Source of the DNA: Stropharia rugosoannulata
Lineage: Eukaryota; Basidiomycota; Agaricomycetes; Agaricales; Strophariaceae
Assembly: GCA_028532985.1 (NCBI GenBank)
Contig: JANCIK010000013.1
Span: 1,054,001-1,118,000 of the forward strand
DNA: 64,000 nucleotides
Direction of reading: 5' to 3'
Below are positions 48,001-58,642 of this stretch, piece after piece. The stretch's first letter is position 1. The number at the start of each line of letters is the position of its first letter. The position numbers were made by a program, and so were the translations under genes. The notes under the pieces were generated by a model that saw nothing but the letters and a program-made list of their open reading frames with translations, was not told where the DNA came from and searched no databases.

Positions 48001-49420
48001 GTTGTTCTCCTCGTAGGCATAAGGGACAGGTTGCTCTGGCCCTTTTTGACCTGTGGCGGCTCGACAATGATCGCTTGCACAGTGGCATCAATTTTGCCTT
48101 TGAGGCCAAACGTCGGTGACCAGATATCCTCTTCAATGTTGAGGAGGTTTGTGATTGCGAGCAAAGCCGGGGAGTCATCGTTTCCTCTTGTGTCCGTCAT
48201 TGCACCTTTGGCCTATATATATATATATATATCAGCGACGGAAATGTAGTAATAGAAGAAACGGCCAACCTTCGGTTCTTGACCAAGATACCGTTCCTGG
48301 AAGGGTATAAGGCCTCGCGCCCTCTCCTTTACTTCTCTACACGCGATTTCCTCACTAACTCCAAGCTTAACGAGGTCCCCAAGCATCTCCTGTACAGTTT
48401 CAGCTATGCTCGAGTCTAGGAATGCTTCCTCCCACTTGTTCTCGCGGAGACACCGCTGTAACACCTCATGGAGCACGCTTCCATATATAAGTGCGGGTGT
48501 TATATCGCTAGTAGCACGTATAAGCCCTGCCAAGAGAGGTTTCCGACGACATTGCGGGGCACTTGACAGGGCAGTGGCGGTGAGTAGTAGGTCAGGGTGG
48601 AGGATGAAAAGGTTGACAGTAGCAGTGATATTGATGGTACAAGGGCTCAATCCGCAAGCAGGGGTGAATGTGCCAATGACATTAAATACATCACCTTAAA
48701 GAGCATGTCCGTAAGCACAAGGCGTGTATAGAGAAGTAGCCACGTACCAGGCTGTATATCGGTGTTATACCAGTCATCGTAAAGATGCACTTGAACCCGT
48801 TCATTTCTGGGCTCTACTCGGCCTGAGACGCACTGTTGACAAGGTAAGCATCGTAGCTTCTAGAAGAAATCAAGCTGACAGCCTCAAATAAACTACTAAA
48901 CAGAGTCTAGACATTGTGGGAACACGAATGGCCAAAGAACTGTAGAAGAAGATTGCGTGGTTAAGGAAAGGAATAAGTACCTTGCGCCATCGAGTATCCA
49001 CGTATTCGTCAGTAATTTCATCCGCAACACAGCGCGTGCATGGCTCCGGAATATATTTTTCGGAGCTTTCACTTGTCTGGCAATATTTTCACATAAGAAA
49101 GCAGATGGGGTAGGAATGAACTTATAGACGCATACTTTCTGTTTCGAAGGACCAGGTTTAATGGGTGTAAAGGGGTCGGCGTCCAGGTCCCAAGATTCAG
49201 AGCCTTGCAGAAAGTCTGATAGGTTATGGTTGGTCGCAGAAAAGGAGGTCGAAGAGGACAGCGGTTTGTTAGCAGCGCGTTTGGAAGGAGTGGAGGGAGC
49301 TACTGGGGTGGTGGCGCGAAGAAGAGGCCTTTTCACCGGGGAAGGGTCTGGAGTGGGGATGGCGGACCAGAAGTCCGCATCGAGACCGTCTGTAAGCAAG
49401 CTAAGTGCCTCTGCGTCCAT
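45019..49420 (-). CDS. DNA2: Dna2 replication nuclease/helicase
   Basis: Bifunctional enzyme for Okazaki-fragment flap cleavage and double-strand-break end resection. From the ATG at 49420: a disordered N-terminus ([18 protein letters not shown]) with a PIP-like or nuclear region. The RecB-type nuclease follows: [18 protein letters not shown], then [16 protein letters not shown] and LELKTGRT (catalytic Asp, Glu and Lys). Iron-sulfur cysteines appear as [10 protein letters not shown] and [10 protein letters not shown]. The SF1B helicase part has [29 protein letters not shown] (Walker A, not split by an intron), [57 protein letters not shown] and [18 protein letters not shown]. The central exon (46437-48200) is large. 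A (TA)n tract forms the acceptor side of the intron at 48213-48269. It ends [10 protein letters not shown]. Confidence 0.95.
48214..48232. repeat. (TA)n microsatellite in a Dna2 intron
   Basis: A 19-nt alternating TA tract. On the minus strand it runs directly into the acceptor (TATAG, then exon GCCAAAGG), in place of a pyrimidine tract. Confidence 0.8.
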
Positions 49421-50714
49421 GGCACTGCGTGAATGTGTGGGTTGCACTAACAGCAAGTTGTTTGCTCGCAATAAAACAAGCTTGTTTGGCCTTATTGACG
49501 CGACTGTCTGTAATATTCACGCGTCGGGCGCGTCGTATGATGTCACGATCACTTCAAGTAGGGTTATGCGCGGGTACCCTGGTACAGCTCAAGATATTCG
49601 CTGCGTCAAACATATTTGACATACAGAAACACCAGGAAACAGAATTTAAACCACATTACAATAGCCCCCACATGCTCCATCACCTCTTCGAGGCGCATAT
49701 ACGCAGCATATAAGTCAAGTAGGGGCAGGCACGAACAGATAGTACATGATCCTCGGCCGGAACTTTGTCCCTTATCCCGCAAACCATGGATAATAAAACT
49801 ATTCAAGCCTTTTAGGCGCTCAAATAAGATTTTACATCATTGTAAGCATTTCTGGGACTTAAAATCATTATCAACTACTGTTTTGCACGCGTACCCCCCC
49901 TCAAGCCTTCTGGACGAACCATTCGAAATGGAACATCAATGTTGCAGCAGCGCCGAGACAATGAAATAGATTCAAGTTCAGTTGAATGATGTGCTGTGTG
50001 CTTCTCGGTCTCTCCACGTTTAGTTTGTGAGGTGCAAGTGGGCTGCAGTGGGTGATCAGTACTTCAGTACTCAGCAAACGCCATGGTTGATTCATGATGG
50101 GCTGTGTCTTCAAAACTAGTTTACTTTACTTAGTTAACCCTAAATTAGACTCGACGAAGGCGCCGCTGAAGTTAAAAGAAAGCACAGGATTAGTTTGGAA
50201 AAGTTAGTATTCCAGAATATCGTATAACATGAGGCTGAAATGCCTCAATAAAGACTACTACAGCACACAAAGACGCAAATGAGCTTCCTCGCATTTTCTA
50301 AGTTGCACAGGCTGTCTGCTCGTAGCTTGTGTCTTCTTCGGCCCATCTTGCACTAATTGCTGCCTCTCGGACGTGCCCTCTGGCAACGCCGCAATCCCCA
50401 CGAGCAACCCACGAAACTCCCTGAAAAGTCACTGGCAGACTTTCAGAGGAAGCGAGTGAGCTCTCTTACGCCCAATTTCCCTCGAAGTATACTGGAACGC
50501 GCACATCTTACCACTCAACGCAAAGGAGTCAGCGTTGAATTAACACCTGTGCCGATGAATCGGAAAATGCCGGATTAGTGCCCGCTGATTACCTAATCAA
50601 AAACAGTGAACACACAAATGACGATATGGTAAGTTCGGGAACACTCGTGCTATTTCCTTGACTTTCCTCCACAACCACTTACGACCCCACTGACCATCTT
50701 CCGAAGTCTCAACA
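49421..50714. other. Divergent intergenic region Dna2 / MnSOD
   Basis: About 1.3 kb with both promoters. ORFs here are at most 117 codons, unspliced and unrecognisable. No TATA box, repeat or RNA gene stands out. Confidence 0.4.
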
Positions 50715-51722
50715 ATGCTCTCTCTCGCTAAAGCCGCTCTGAGACCCACTTTGTCGCGTAGCTTTGCTGCGGGGAAGGCATTCAAGCACACCCTGCCCCC
50801 CTTGCCGTATGCGTATAATGTAGGGCAGCTTTTTTCGATTCCTCCAGTGCGGCATTCTTGACAGAGGAATTCTTCAGGCTCTCGAACCCTACATTGCTGA
50901 GGAAATCATGACCCTGCATCACACGAAACACCACCAGACATATGTCAACGGGCTCAACGCCGCTGAGGAGGCGTACGCGCAGACCGACTCGACTGCCAAG
51001 AAGATCCAGCTGCAGAGTGCGCTCAAGTTCAACGGTGGCGGGCACATCAACCACTCCCTGTTCTGGAAGAACCTGGCGCCCGCCAACGGCGCAGGCGGAA
51101 AACTCTCCAAGGGCGGCGCGTTGGAGAAGGCGATCGAGCGCGACTTTGGCTCCTTCGAGAACCTCAAGGCCAAGATGAATGCTGCAACCGCGGCCATTCA
51201 GGGAAGCGGATGGGGCTGGCTCGTAAGTGTCTTCGATCTTATTGAATAATTTGCCCTTTATCTATGTAACTTTTACAGGGATACGACCCTGCGTCGAAGA
51301 AGCTTGAAATTGTGACGACTGCCAACCAGGATCCCCTTCTCTGTATGTAGCCATTACTCTTGAGTGTATGGTTCCGCTCTAATTTTTCTTGCCATTGTTA
51401 GCTCATGTTCCCATAATTGGAATTGATATTTGGGAGCATGTAAGTCCTGACATAGAATTTCCATATTATATTTATTCTGACCATTCTTTTTAGGCTTTCT
51501 ACCTCCAGGCAAGCTACTGTCGCGGACTTGTATTTTTTAAAACTCTTGCTAACCTTCATTTTGAATATAGTACAAGAACGTTAAGCCGGATGTGAGTGTC
51601 TTTTATATCATTGCATGCGCAACGGGTCACTGATTACAAACCATGCACAGTATCTCAACGCAATCTGGAACGTTATCAACTTTGAAGAAGCCGAAGCCAG
51701 GCTGCTGGAGGCAACGAAGTAA
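50715..51722 (+). CDS. SOD2: Mitochondrial-type manganese superoxide dismutase
   Basis: Converts superoxide to hydrogen peroxide and oxygen, normally in the mitochondrial matrix. Presequence [20 protein letters not shown], then [17 protein letters not shown] once the 58-nt intron (50820-50877) is removed. Metal ligands: His in [14 protein letters not shown], His in [11 protein letters not shown], Asp and His in GIDIWEHAFYLQYKN. The conserved [12 protein letters not shown] and the terminal [13 protein letters not shown] are present. Length about 220 residues, normal for the family. The 3' part is chopped into very small exons: HAFYLQ sits at the junction to a 15-nt exon (51494-51508), followed by a GC-AG intron and a 21-nt exon (51571-51591). 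Mn rather than Fe follows from family and lineage. Confidence 0.96.
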
Positions 51723-53403
51723 ACTTTATGCGTGTATTATGCCTTCGAAACAGGAAAATTGCATCCATGATTACTTGGCATTCACGACGTACATAAGGAG
51801 CACGTTTAGAGGGGCAGTTCAGCGGATCATGTCATGTCGAAAACTAATGACCTCCAGCCTCGAGCTATTCGGATTGCACTCCAAGAACACCCTAAGTGTG
51901 GGCAGTCTGTGAATGTGGTTCTTCTCTTCTCGGGGCCACCGTGATATCAGAGGAGAAGCTCCACCAGAGAAGCTCTACGGAAGCGCACTTTGCACTCACG
52001 GTGCCCAGCATGCGATCTAAAAATGCATTGTCTGTATTCTCATGTGGGAGATGAAGAGTGCTTTACTGCGTTGTCATGATCCTCCGATTCATGTAGCCTC
52101 GTTTCCGCCAATTGGAATGTGTCTGTTATGGAATGACGGTTGCCCGTTTACGCTGTCAACAAGTGTCCACCTCTGTCCTATATTCCCTGGATTGACAACT
52201 GCGGACGGGCATTTGCCTTACATGGTGATCTGCGCGTAGTAGGCTTTATACATTTCAAGGGTCTGTATATCCAGATTGGACAGCTGAAGAGTCCCACAGT
52301 TAACTAGTACTGAGATCATACAGAGGAATGCATGTATTATATGTACTGCTAGAGTTGGAGCCGCAGTCAAAAAAGCTCTGCAGAATCACCAGCGAGGCTT
52401 CCTGAGGGTGGCATCATATAACCTTCATATAACCAATCGCCTCTTTTATCGCATACGACAGATCGGTAGGGAAACCATTTATTGTATTATGTTGAGGGAG
52501 CGGAGCAACGTGGACCGTGACGCTGGGATGACTGCAGACCTCTCGTTACGTCGCCAAATTAACTTCGCCGTGTTATACACACACTCTCAGGACGCACATG
52601 AGAAAATGCTTCTGTTTTAGCCCCTCAAGGATGTATTTGTGTGTGAAGGCATAACATTGTTGGCTCCAGTCCACAACGTTTCCGTGACGGGCGGAGTTCT
52701 GGCTGTATGTTGGAACAGTATCAATTGATACTATCACGGCGTCTACAGGAATAGGGCGTCGGCAATGAGCGAAAAGCAGAGTTCGGGACTTTACATAGCA
52801 AAATCCTAATTCACCACTCACGAGGGGGGTGAGAGCAGAGAAGAGGACCTCATGCCGTCTATTTACATCACTCGTGTCAACCAAGCTTTCCCTTATATCT
52901 GCTCAGGGTGACGAAGGGAGGGACTCCGGAGTCCTCACGGCAAAGTGCAGTTGAACAAGGACGGCAGAGTGTTTTGCGACGCAGTGTGGAAATAAGCTGC
53001 CGTTTACAGGCCGTCGAGGTGATACCGAACGTGCCTGAAGGTGTTCGTGGGCTTGGGGAGGACTTGCCAAAAAGCCCGACGATGGCGCTGCCCCAGGGCG
53101 GTGGCTGGGGGGTTGGAGCACCGCGCTCGCTGCCGGCTAACCGTGGACATGGATCGGTATCCGATCAGCGTCCGATAAGTGATCAACGCCCTTGTCCCGG
53201 AATCTAGCCACAACCAGCCACAACCTTCCTCGCGGCTAACATTGTGAATAGATTCTAAGTATGCCTTGGTAAATCACATAACGAATCGTATTAAAGAGCC
53301 TCTTAGCTCTGCCCTACCACCTAGTGCCATTACCGTCCTGATTTTATTCAATCCGTTCGTGAGCCTGGCTAGCCTGCTGAGCTCCAAGCGTCGCCTATTT
53401 ACA
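51723..53403. other. Intergenic region
   Basis: About 1.7 kb between MnSOD and the velvet gene. ORFs up to 103 codons lie on both strands and none is recognised. Short direct repeats (AGCCACAACC, twice) occur at about 53207-53225. It presumably includes a long 5' regulatory region for the velvet factor. Confidence 0.4.
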
Positions 53404-54691
53404 ATGTACCCGCAGCATCCCCAGGTCTCCATGTCTAACAACCAGTCATCCGCATCTACTAGTAATTCGCGTTCCATTAGCTCCAGTCCACTCTCGTCTC
53501 CTACAAATGCCACACATTCCCATAGTCGCGCCCCTATATCATTCATCAATCGTCCAACTTACTACTTGAGTGGTCCACACACAGGTAAAACGATCCGAAT
53601 GGAACTTTTTGAATTGCAAAAGGCTGATCTCGGACGAAAGTCAGTGGTCGCCCCGCCCCGTACATAACAGGCAACTCATTTGTTTAATTAGGTATGCAAA
53701 GGTCGATCGCAGACCTCTTGATCCGCCCCCCGTTGTCCTGCTCAAAATGTTTGAAATCTACAATGGGCCACGCGGAGAGCAAATGGAAACGGAGACAGCA
53801 TACGAGTTGAGTGCTCAATGTCAAGTTATGACTCTTGTGGTCTATTGAACGCTTCCATATATTTGAATAGCGAAACGCAACTACTTGGTCTTCTCTGCAC
53901 CATTGATCTGTTTCCCGCCCCTTCCCCGGATGGCCCCTCAGCACATACCAGCGGTGCCGAGAGCTCTCCTCCTAGACATGCACCTTTTCCACCTTCTTCA
54001 TCTCACCAAGCTAGTTCTCCTGAACGGTATACCGCTGGACCGTCGCAGTTCCAGTTCTACCAAGACGGCATTCCCTTGCCTACTCGGCAGAGCACTGGAT
54101 ACGTCTACCCGCAGGACACATCTGACGTTGTCCACTACGTCGACGGCTTCCCAATAACAGAGAGCTCCAAACAGACTCAGGCACTTGTGGGAGCAACCTT
54201 CGTGCAGCCTGCACTGATTGATTATCAGGGCAAAAAAGCGGTCGTCTTTGTGTTCTCTGTAAGTATTTATTTCACTCAGGGATGAGGGAGATAATTGAAC
54301 TTTATTGCCAGGATATAGCGGTTAAGTTTGAAGGGAACTTCCTTCTTCGCTACCGTGTATTCGATATTTTCGGGAAGCGAGATGATGAAGAACTTGGAAT
54401 GACAGCGGAGACATATGGGGGGACGTTCCGTGTATACTCCACAAAAGAGTTTCCGGGGCTGTCAGCGTCTACTGAGCTAACTAAAGTACATTTCTTGTTT
54501 TACTGCTTAGAGATAAAACTAATATTTAATGGTTATAGCTCCTTGCGAGATGGGGGATAAGACTGAATATCAGGGAAACTGAGCGAAGACGCCGAAAGCG
54601 AACAGCTTCCGGAGGAGAACGGACGCCTCCCAGGTATGCTCTTAGTCTGAGACTCATTGTTAAAGGATTGACTGGTGTCAGAGACGAATAG
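53404..54691 (+). CDS. Velvet-domain regulator (VelB/VosA-like)
   Basis: Fungal DNA-binding regulator of development, spore maturation and secondary metabolism. After a Ser/Asn-rich start (MYPQHPQVSMSNNQSSAS) the domain begins YYLSGPHTGKTIRMELFELQ, then KYAKVDRRPLDPPPVVLLKMFE and ETQLLGLLCTIDLF. It resumes after an inserted loop of about 100 residues (Pro/Ser-rich, then FQFYQDGIPLP) with LVGATFVQPALIDYQGKKAVVFVFSDIAVKFEG, LLRYRVFDIFG and FRVYSTKEFPGLSASTELTKLLARWGIRLNIRE. A loop splitting the domain is known from VelB. The end is basic (RRRRKRTASGGE). The last possible intron (about 54634-54681) is 48 nt with no in-frame stop, so spliced and unspliced forms share the stop at 54691. VelB, VosA and VelC cannot be told apart here. 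Confidence 0.9.
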
Positions 54692-55740
54692 CAAAGAAGA
54701 ACATCTCTAACATTCTCGTATACAAATCCTGTTACCACTAAGTCGTCAGTGACTGTCATGCGGCGAAGTTCAAACGCGACAACATATTTAAAGATTAGCC
54801 CGATATCAGCCTCCATCCCCATGGTAGTACTCACATTAGGCTCGTAGTAACTTGTTCTCTACATATGTCTAGTGTTTTATATGTATTCTCTGATAATCAC
54901 TACACTCGTTCTTATATAAATCTATGCCTAAGCTGTTCGTCTGCAAAGCCTGCTGTGATGGTTTGTAAGTACTTTTGTGTCGCACGACCACCTTTAAACT
55001 CGCTTCCGGCAGCTTGCACCAGGTCTATGCATCAATACGCATTGAGTATTCTCCCCGGACAGAATTGTCATTTTAAGCCCAGCAGCCGTCCATCTTCGTG
55101 ATGCGCAAACCCAGGAGCGCGGTCGCCTGTGGTCGCATAACACCGATGTGGCATGTGCTATTCCGGGACCCCTGCCGGTTCCAATTCAATTGTCCAAATG
55201 GACCACCACAGCGACCAACCGGTAGCAACAATTAAGTATCATGTCATAGTCGTACTCCTCCCAGATAATTTGGGACGCTAGTAATAATGGGGACGCAGTG
55301 CCTCAGGAGTCAGCATTTTCAATTGCTCTATCCTTTCTGACTCAACTAAGATGTCTTGAAATCAGCCAAAAATCAGCACTGAGATATATATCAATGTTTG
55401 AAGAAGTTTCCCACAGGTGTGTCAAATATTCGTTAAGAACTCTTCGCAGTGAAAGTCCGAACATCAGAGGCGTACTGCCAGCCTCAAACTCCCAGGAACG
55501 TTAAGTTTGTTCCTTTCATTCTCCTTTAAGACTTCATTACTTGCTTGATAAATTAAAATCTAAATTAAAATCTTCGCCTATTTACTAACGTCAATGTTAG
55601 TAAAGCATAGACATATAATAGACCTGTGTTGAACTTTGGCACTGCCATGTAAATTGTGAGAATGGAGAATCACTGTTCCTCGCCAGTGAATGGACTACAT
55701 ATTGTTACGGTATAACTAAACGGGGAAGTAATTTATTCAT
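54692..55740. other. Intergenic region
   Basis: About 1.05 kb, AT-rich towards the tRNA, with a small tandem 12-bp repeat (AAATTAAAATCT, twice) near 55555. No gene supported. Confidence 0.4.
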
Positions 55741-55812
55741 AGCAGCATGGCGCAGTGGCAGCGCGCGGGGCTCATAACCCCGAGGTCGCTCGATCGAAAC
55801 GAGTTGCTGCTA
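55741..55812 (+). tRNA. Initiator tRNA-Met (CAT)
   Basis: 72 nt without CCA and without an intron. The acceptor stem AGCAGCA/TGCTGCT pairs perfectly with A1:U72. The anticodon stem has three consecutive G:C pairs around loop CTCATAA (anticodon CAT). The T-loop is ATCGAAA (A at position 54) instead of TTC. These three traits mark the eukaryotic initiator rather than the elongator tRNA. Discriminator A at 55812. Confidence 0.95.
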
Positions 55813-56210
55813 CTACAGATTTCAGTTTGTTACAAATTTTTTATTTTCCAACGCGTTCGGGTGTTTGGGAACAGGCCCTCAGGCCTGTCGCCTTAATTCT
55901 AAATGTCATTTTTTGAAAGATGACAACATTTAAGCCCTTTCCCTTCCTTTTCTTCTCATTCCCCAATTTATAACTTTCAGACATTAGACTTCAAATTTCA
56001 AACTTGTCAACAGGATAAGCATTAAAATCCAGATTCTGATTAGCATGGATAACTAGTATCAGAACCATTCCTGCAGACTCTGAAGATTTGACAGTGAATC
56101 TACTAATAGATGCGTCACTAGCATACACTGATTTATTCACAAAACATCGAAAGCACTATTACAGATCACTACATGAAGCATTTTATTTGCTATTGGACGA
56201 GTTGTTTGGT
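55813..56210. other. Intergenic region with Pol III terminator
   Basis: About 400 nt. A run of six T at 55837-55842 fits a Pol III terminator for the tRNA. The rest is AT-rich 3' flank of the con-6 gene. Confidence 0.5.
55837..55842 (+). terminator. Pol III terminator of tRNA-iMet
   Basis: T6 run 25 nt downstream of the tRNA, the usual Pol III stop signal. Confidence 0.6.
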
Positions 56211-56697
56211 TTATAGAGAGGACGTATCAACGCCGGCGTTCTCCAGGACGTCCTGAGCATGTTCTTTAGCCTCGTCTGAAACGTCGTCTCCTGTCAGAGC
56301 AATCAGTTCCCATAAATACACTCCAACTGGTCAAGATGAAATACTCTTAAGTGTGGCCTTGTATCCTCCGAGAACACGGTTACGTTCACCTCTGAAACCA
56401 ATGTTCCCCTGGTCGTCAACATCGGGGACTTCCCCGTCTTCTTCTTTCTCGAGAGGAGTGTCGCCGTCCTCTGGGTCGGCGGCCTGGGAACCAAAGTCTG
56501 ACTGTTTCTTGGATCCATTTCGTTCGTCGTACTCCTGGAGAACCTGACGCGCATGGTCTTTGGCCTCTTCGGAAACATTGTCCCCTGTAGACATGTGAGA
56601 ACTTAAGAGTTAAGGCAGGCGGTAAATATCGCGGCGTACGTGCGAGAGTAGACTTGTAGCCTCTGACTTGGTTGGGGTTAAGCTCTCCGGAAGACAT
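56211..56697 (-). CDS. Conidiation-specific protein 6 (con-6) family protein, copy 3
   Basis: Third two-repeat con-6 protein. Spliced: MSSGELNPNQVRGYKSTLAR, then DNVSEEAKDHARQVLQEYDE (repeat 1); an acidic linker (PEDGDTPLEKEEDGEVPDVDD); RNRVLGGYKATLK, intron, DDVSDEAKEHAQDVLENAG and VDTSSL stop (repeat 2). The start MSSGELNPNQVRGYKS and repeat 1 are close to copies 1 and 2, but the gene lies about 15 kb from them beyond Dna2, MnSOD and velvet. Both introns are phase 1 at the same site as in the other copies. TATA box 85 nt upstream (56782-56788). Confidence 0.9.
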
Positions 56698-57694
56698 GAT
56701 GAGATTGTGCGTTGAATGTACAGAAGAGATATGTAAGTTGTTTATAAGTGTGTAAGTGGGGGAGTATTTGTCTCCTGGGCTTTTTATACCGTGCGCTGCC
56801 CCTGCGTTACTCTTGCCTTTGGCCCCATTAGCTCGCGGAAACCTTCAGCTATGAGCTCAGCCATTGTCGAAGAGCCACCAATCCGTGCGTCATTTCCTAT
56901 GACACGATATAGGTAATACTCGCTAGTAGCAACACATTTTCTGTATTAGGCTCCTTGAATTCATCAAAATTCAGGGTCCTCCCTTTGAGAAGGCACGATG
57001 TTCCTATTCTTTGGTCACTGTGGTCGGAATGACGCCATTGAGGTAACTGCATCCTCCGCCGTGGGGTGTAGGACTAAGTGCTATGATTTAACTGTATTTA
57101 CACCTTCTTTGGCCTTGTTCTTGCTGATTTCTATGCCTTATCCAAGTTCCGCGTCACGATACATTTGTTTGAAGAGACCCTACTCCATTCAGTGGCTTGA
57201 ATGGCGAAGCCCAACCTTCTTTTGCACAGGGTATTCTATCGGTTGTTCCCCCTACCCGTCGGTCGTCATCTGGTATGTAATACGCAGCTGTGTCAGACGT
57301 CAAGACGACTCCAACGTCCATTTGGAGTCACTAACAAGTTGAACTCACTGCTGGCGCCCATCAATTTATGCTGGGTAAAAATGGGATAAAATGTATTTTA
57401 TCTTTCTCAGAAATACGTATTTCAGCTAGATTAACATAAGAAATTGCCTCGGGCTTGCCTGAAATAGGAAGCCCGATACCTTTTTCTCCAGTGAATCGTT
57501 GGTAAAAGGGATTCTTTTAAACATATTATACAACTTTTTACATTTTTCCCAACAAAGAACTGGCTACTGCCAGTAGTGACTTCGGCTGCTTGCTTTGCGT
57601 TGAACTTGCGCGCTAAACTGAAGTGTGTGAATGAAAATTATGGCAATCACCGACGGCACCAACCCTCTCAGTTTGCAACTCTTCTTGTACCTCA
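56698..57694. other. Divergent intergenic region
   Basis: About 1 kb with the con-6 copy 3 promoter at its left. A 62-codon ORF at 57201-57389 begins plausibly, but nothing connects it to a downstream exon. No repeats noticed. Confidence 0.4.
56782..56788 (-). promoter_or_regulatory. TATA box of con-6 copy 3
   Basis: TATAAAA on the minus strand, 85 nt upstream of the ATG at 56697. Confidence 0.6.
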
Positions 57695-58642
57695 ATGTCT
57701 CCCCTTATAGCGAACTTACGCGATATAGTGCTCACTCTGACTAGCTCTTACTCCATGGTATGTAACTCTAGCTGTCGTGACTTCAAAGAGAAAACTGTTC
57801 AAATGTTGACCACTTAGAGTCCGTATCTCCCCGACGAGGGAGATGAAGATGTGCTGGTTGGCGATATTAGCAACAGCGTATACTGGACACCTTGTGAAAT
57901 GTCTGTAGATCACACTAACTGCTCATATCACCCTTCCGAACCTGTGGCTGATCAAACTGGCTTTGTCTATGGTGTCATTGCGTCGCTCCATGGTGTCGTA
58001 CCAGAGCCGTCCCCTGGCATCGAGTCTCAGGCAATAAGGAGTCCGTGCGACACTCCGACTACTAGGCATACTCTTAGGGAACCATCACTTCGTGACACTT
58101 GCTCTTCTACTTGGCCATCTACCTTGAAGTTACCCGATATTTCCAGCAATGCTTCTCTGAAGGATTACAACGCTCAATTTCGCGGCTGCGATGTGCGCTG
58201 TTCTGGTTCATGCTGCATTGGCAGTTCGCCATTGTCGTCTATAGGAAGGTTCTTCTTCAATCCGACTGAATTGAATGGAAATTGTTCATCGCCGAAGCTC
58301 AGTCTGTACGACGTCATGCCTGATGAATGGGCAATGGAAGACTCAGCTTTAGATTCTGCTTGTGCGTACTCAGCTGAATCAATGCGGAAGCACAAGTTCA
58401 AAGTCGCATACAAATCAGGCGACTTAGCGAATAACGAAAAGGACTTTCAACGCGAACATTGGTTTGGGATGATGGGCTATCCATTTTGCCTCTGTCATCT
58501 TTGTCAAACTCTCTGGACTTTTGACGAGCTTCTCACTCTTGCCCTCTTATGCGCGCGGCCGGCTCGGGAAAGGAAGCCACGGAAAAGGCTAATAAAACAT
58601 TTGTTGTGGAAGTATCTTTCGCGGCAAAGGCTTCAAAAATGA
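57695..58642 (+). CDS. Hypothetical protein with Cys-rich centre
   Basis: Two-exon model. Exon 1 (57695-57759) MSPLIANLRDIVLTLTSSYS ends at a GTATGT donor. Exon 2 begins at about 57820 with SPYLPDEGDEDVLVGDISNS and is open to the stop at 58642, giving about 290 residues. Visible features: an acidic start to exon 2, a central cysteine cluster (GCDVRCSGSCCIGSS), PFCLCHLCQTLWTFDELLTLALLC with further cysteines, and a very basic C-terminus (RPARERKPRKRLIKHLLWKY). The two Cys groups could bind zinc but do not match a finger I know. No signal peptide. The long uninterrupted ORF and sensible splice sites favour a real gene. Function unknown. Confidence 0.5.

Noticed and set aside
43520..50265. Weak similarity between 43517-43564 and 50210-50262 (TTCCAGAAT...AACATGAGGCT...CTACAGC)
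   Set aside because: Spacing differs and matches are short; it could be chance or a very old repeat and cannot be settled by eye.
50864..50877. MnSOD acceptor at 50864 giving [12 protein letters not shown]
   Set aside because: The acceptor at 50877 restores the family sequence LPYAYNALEPYI without extra residues.
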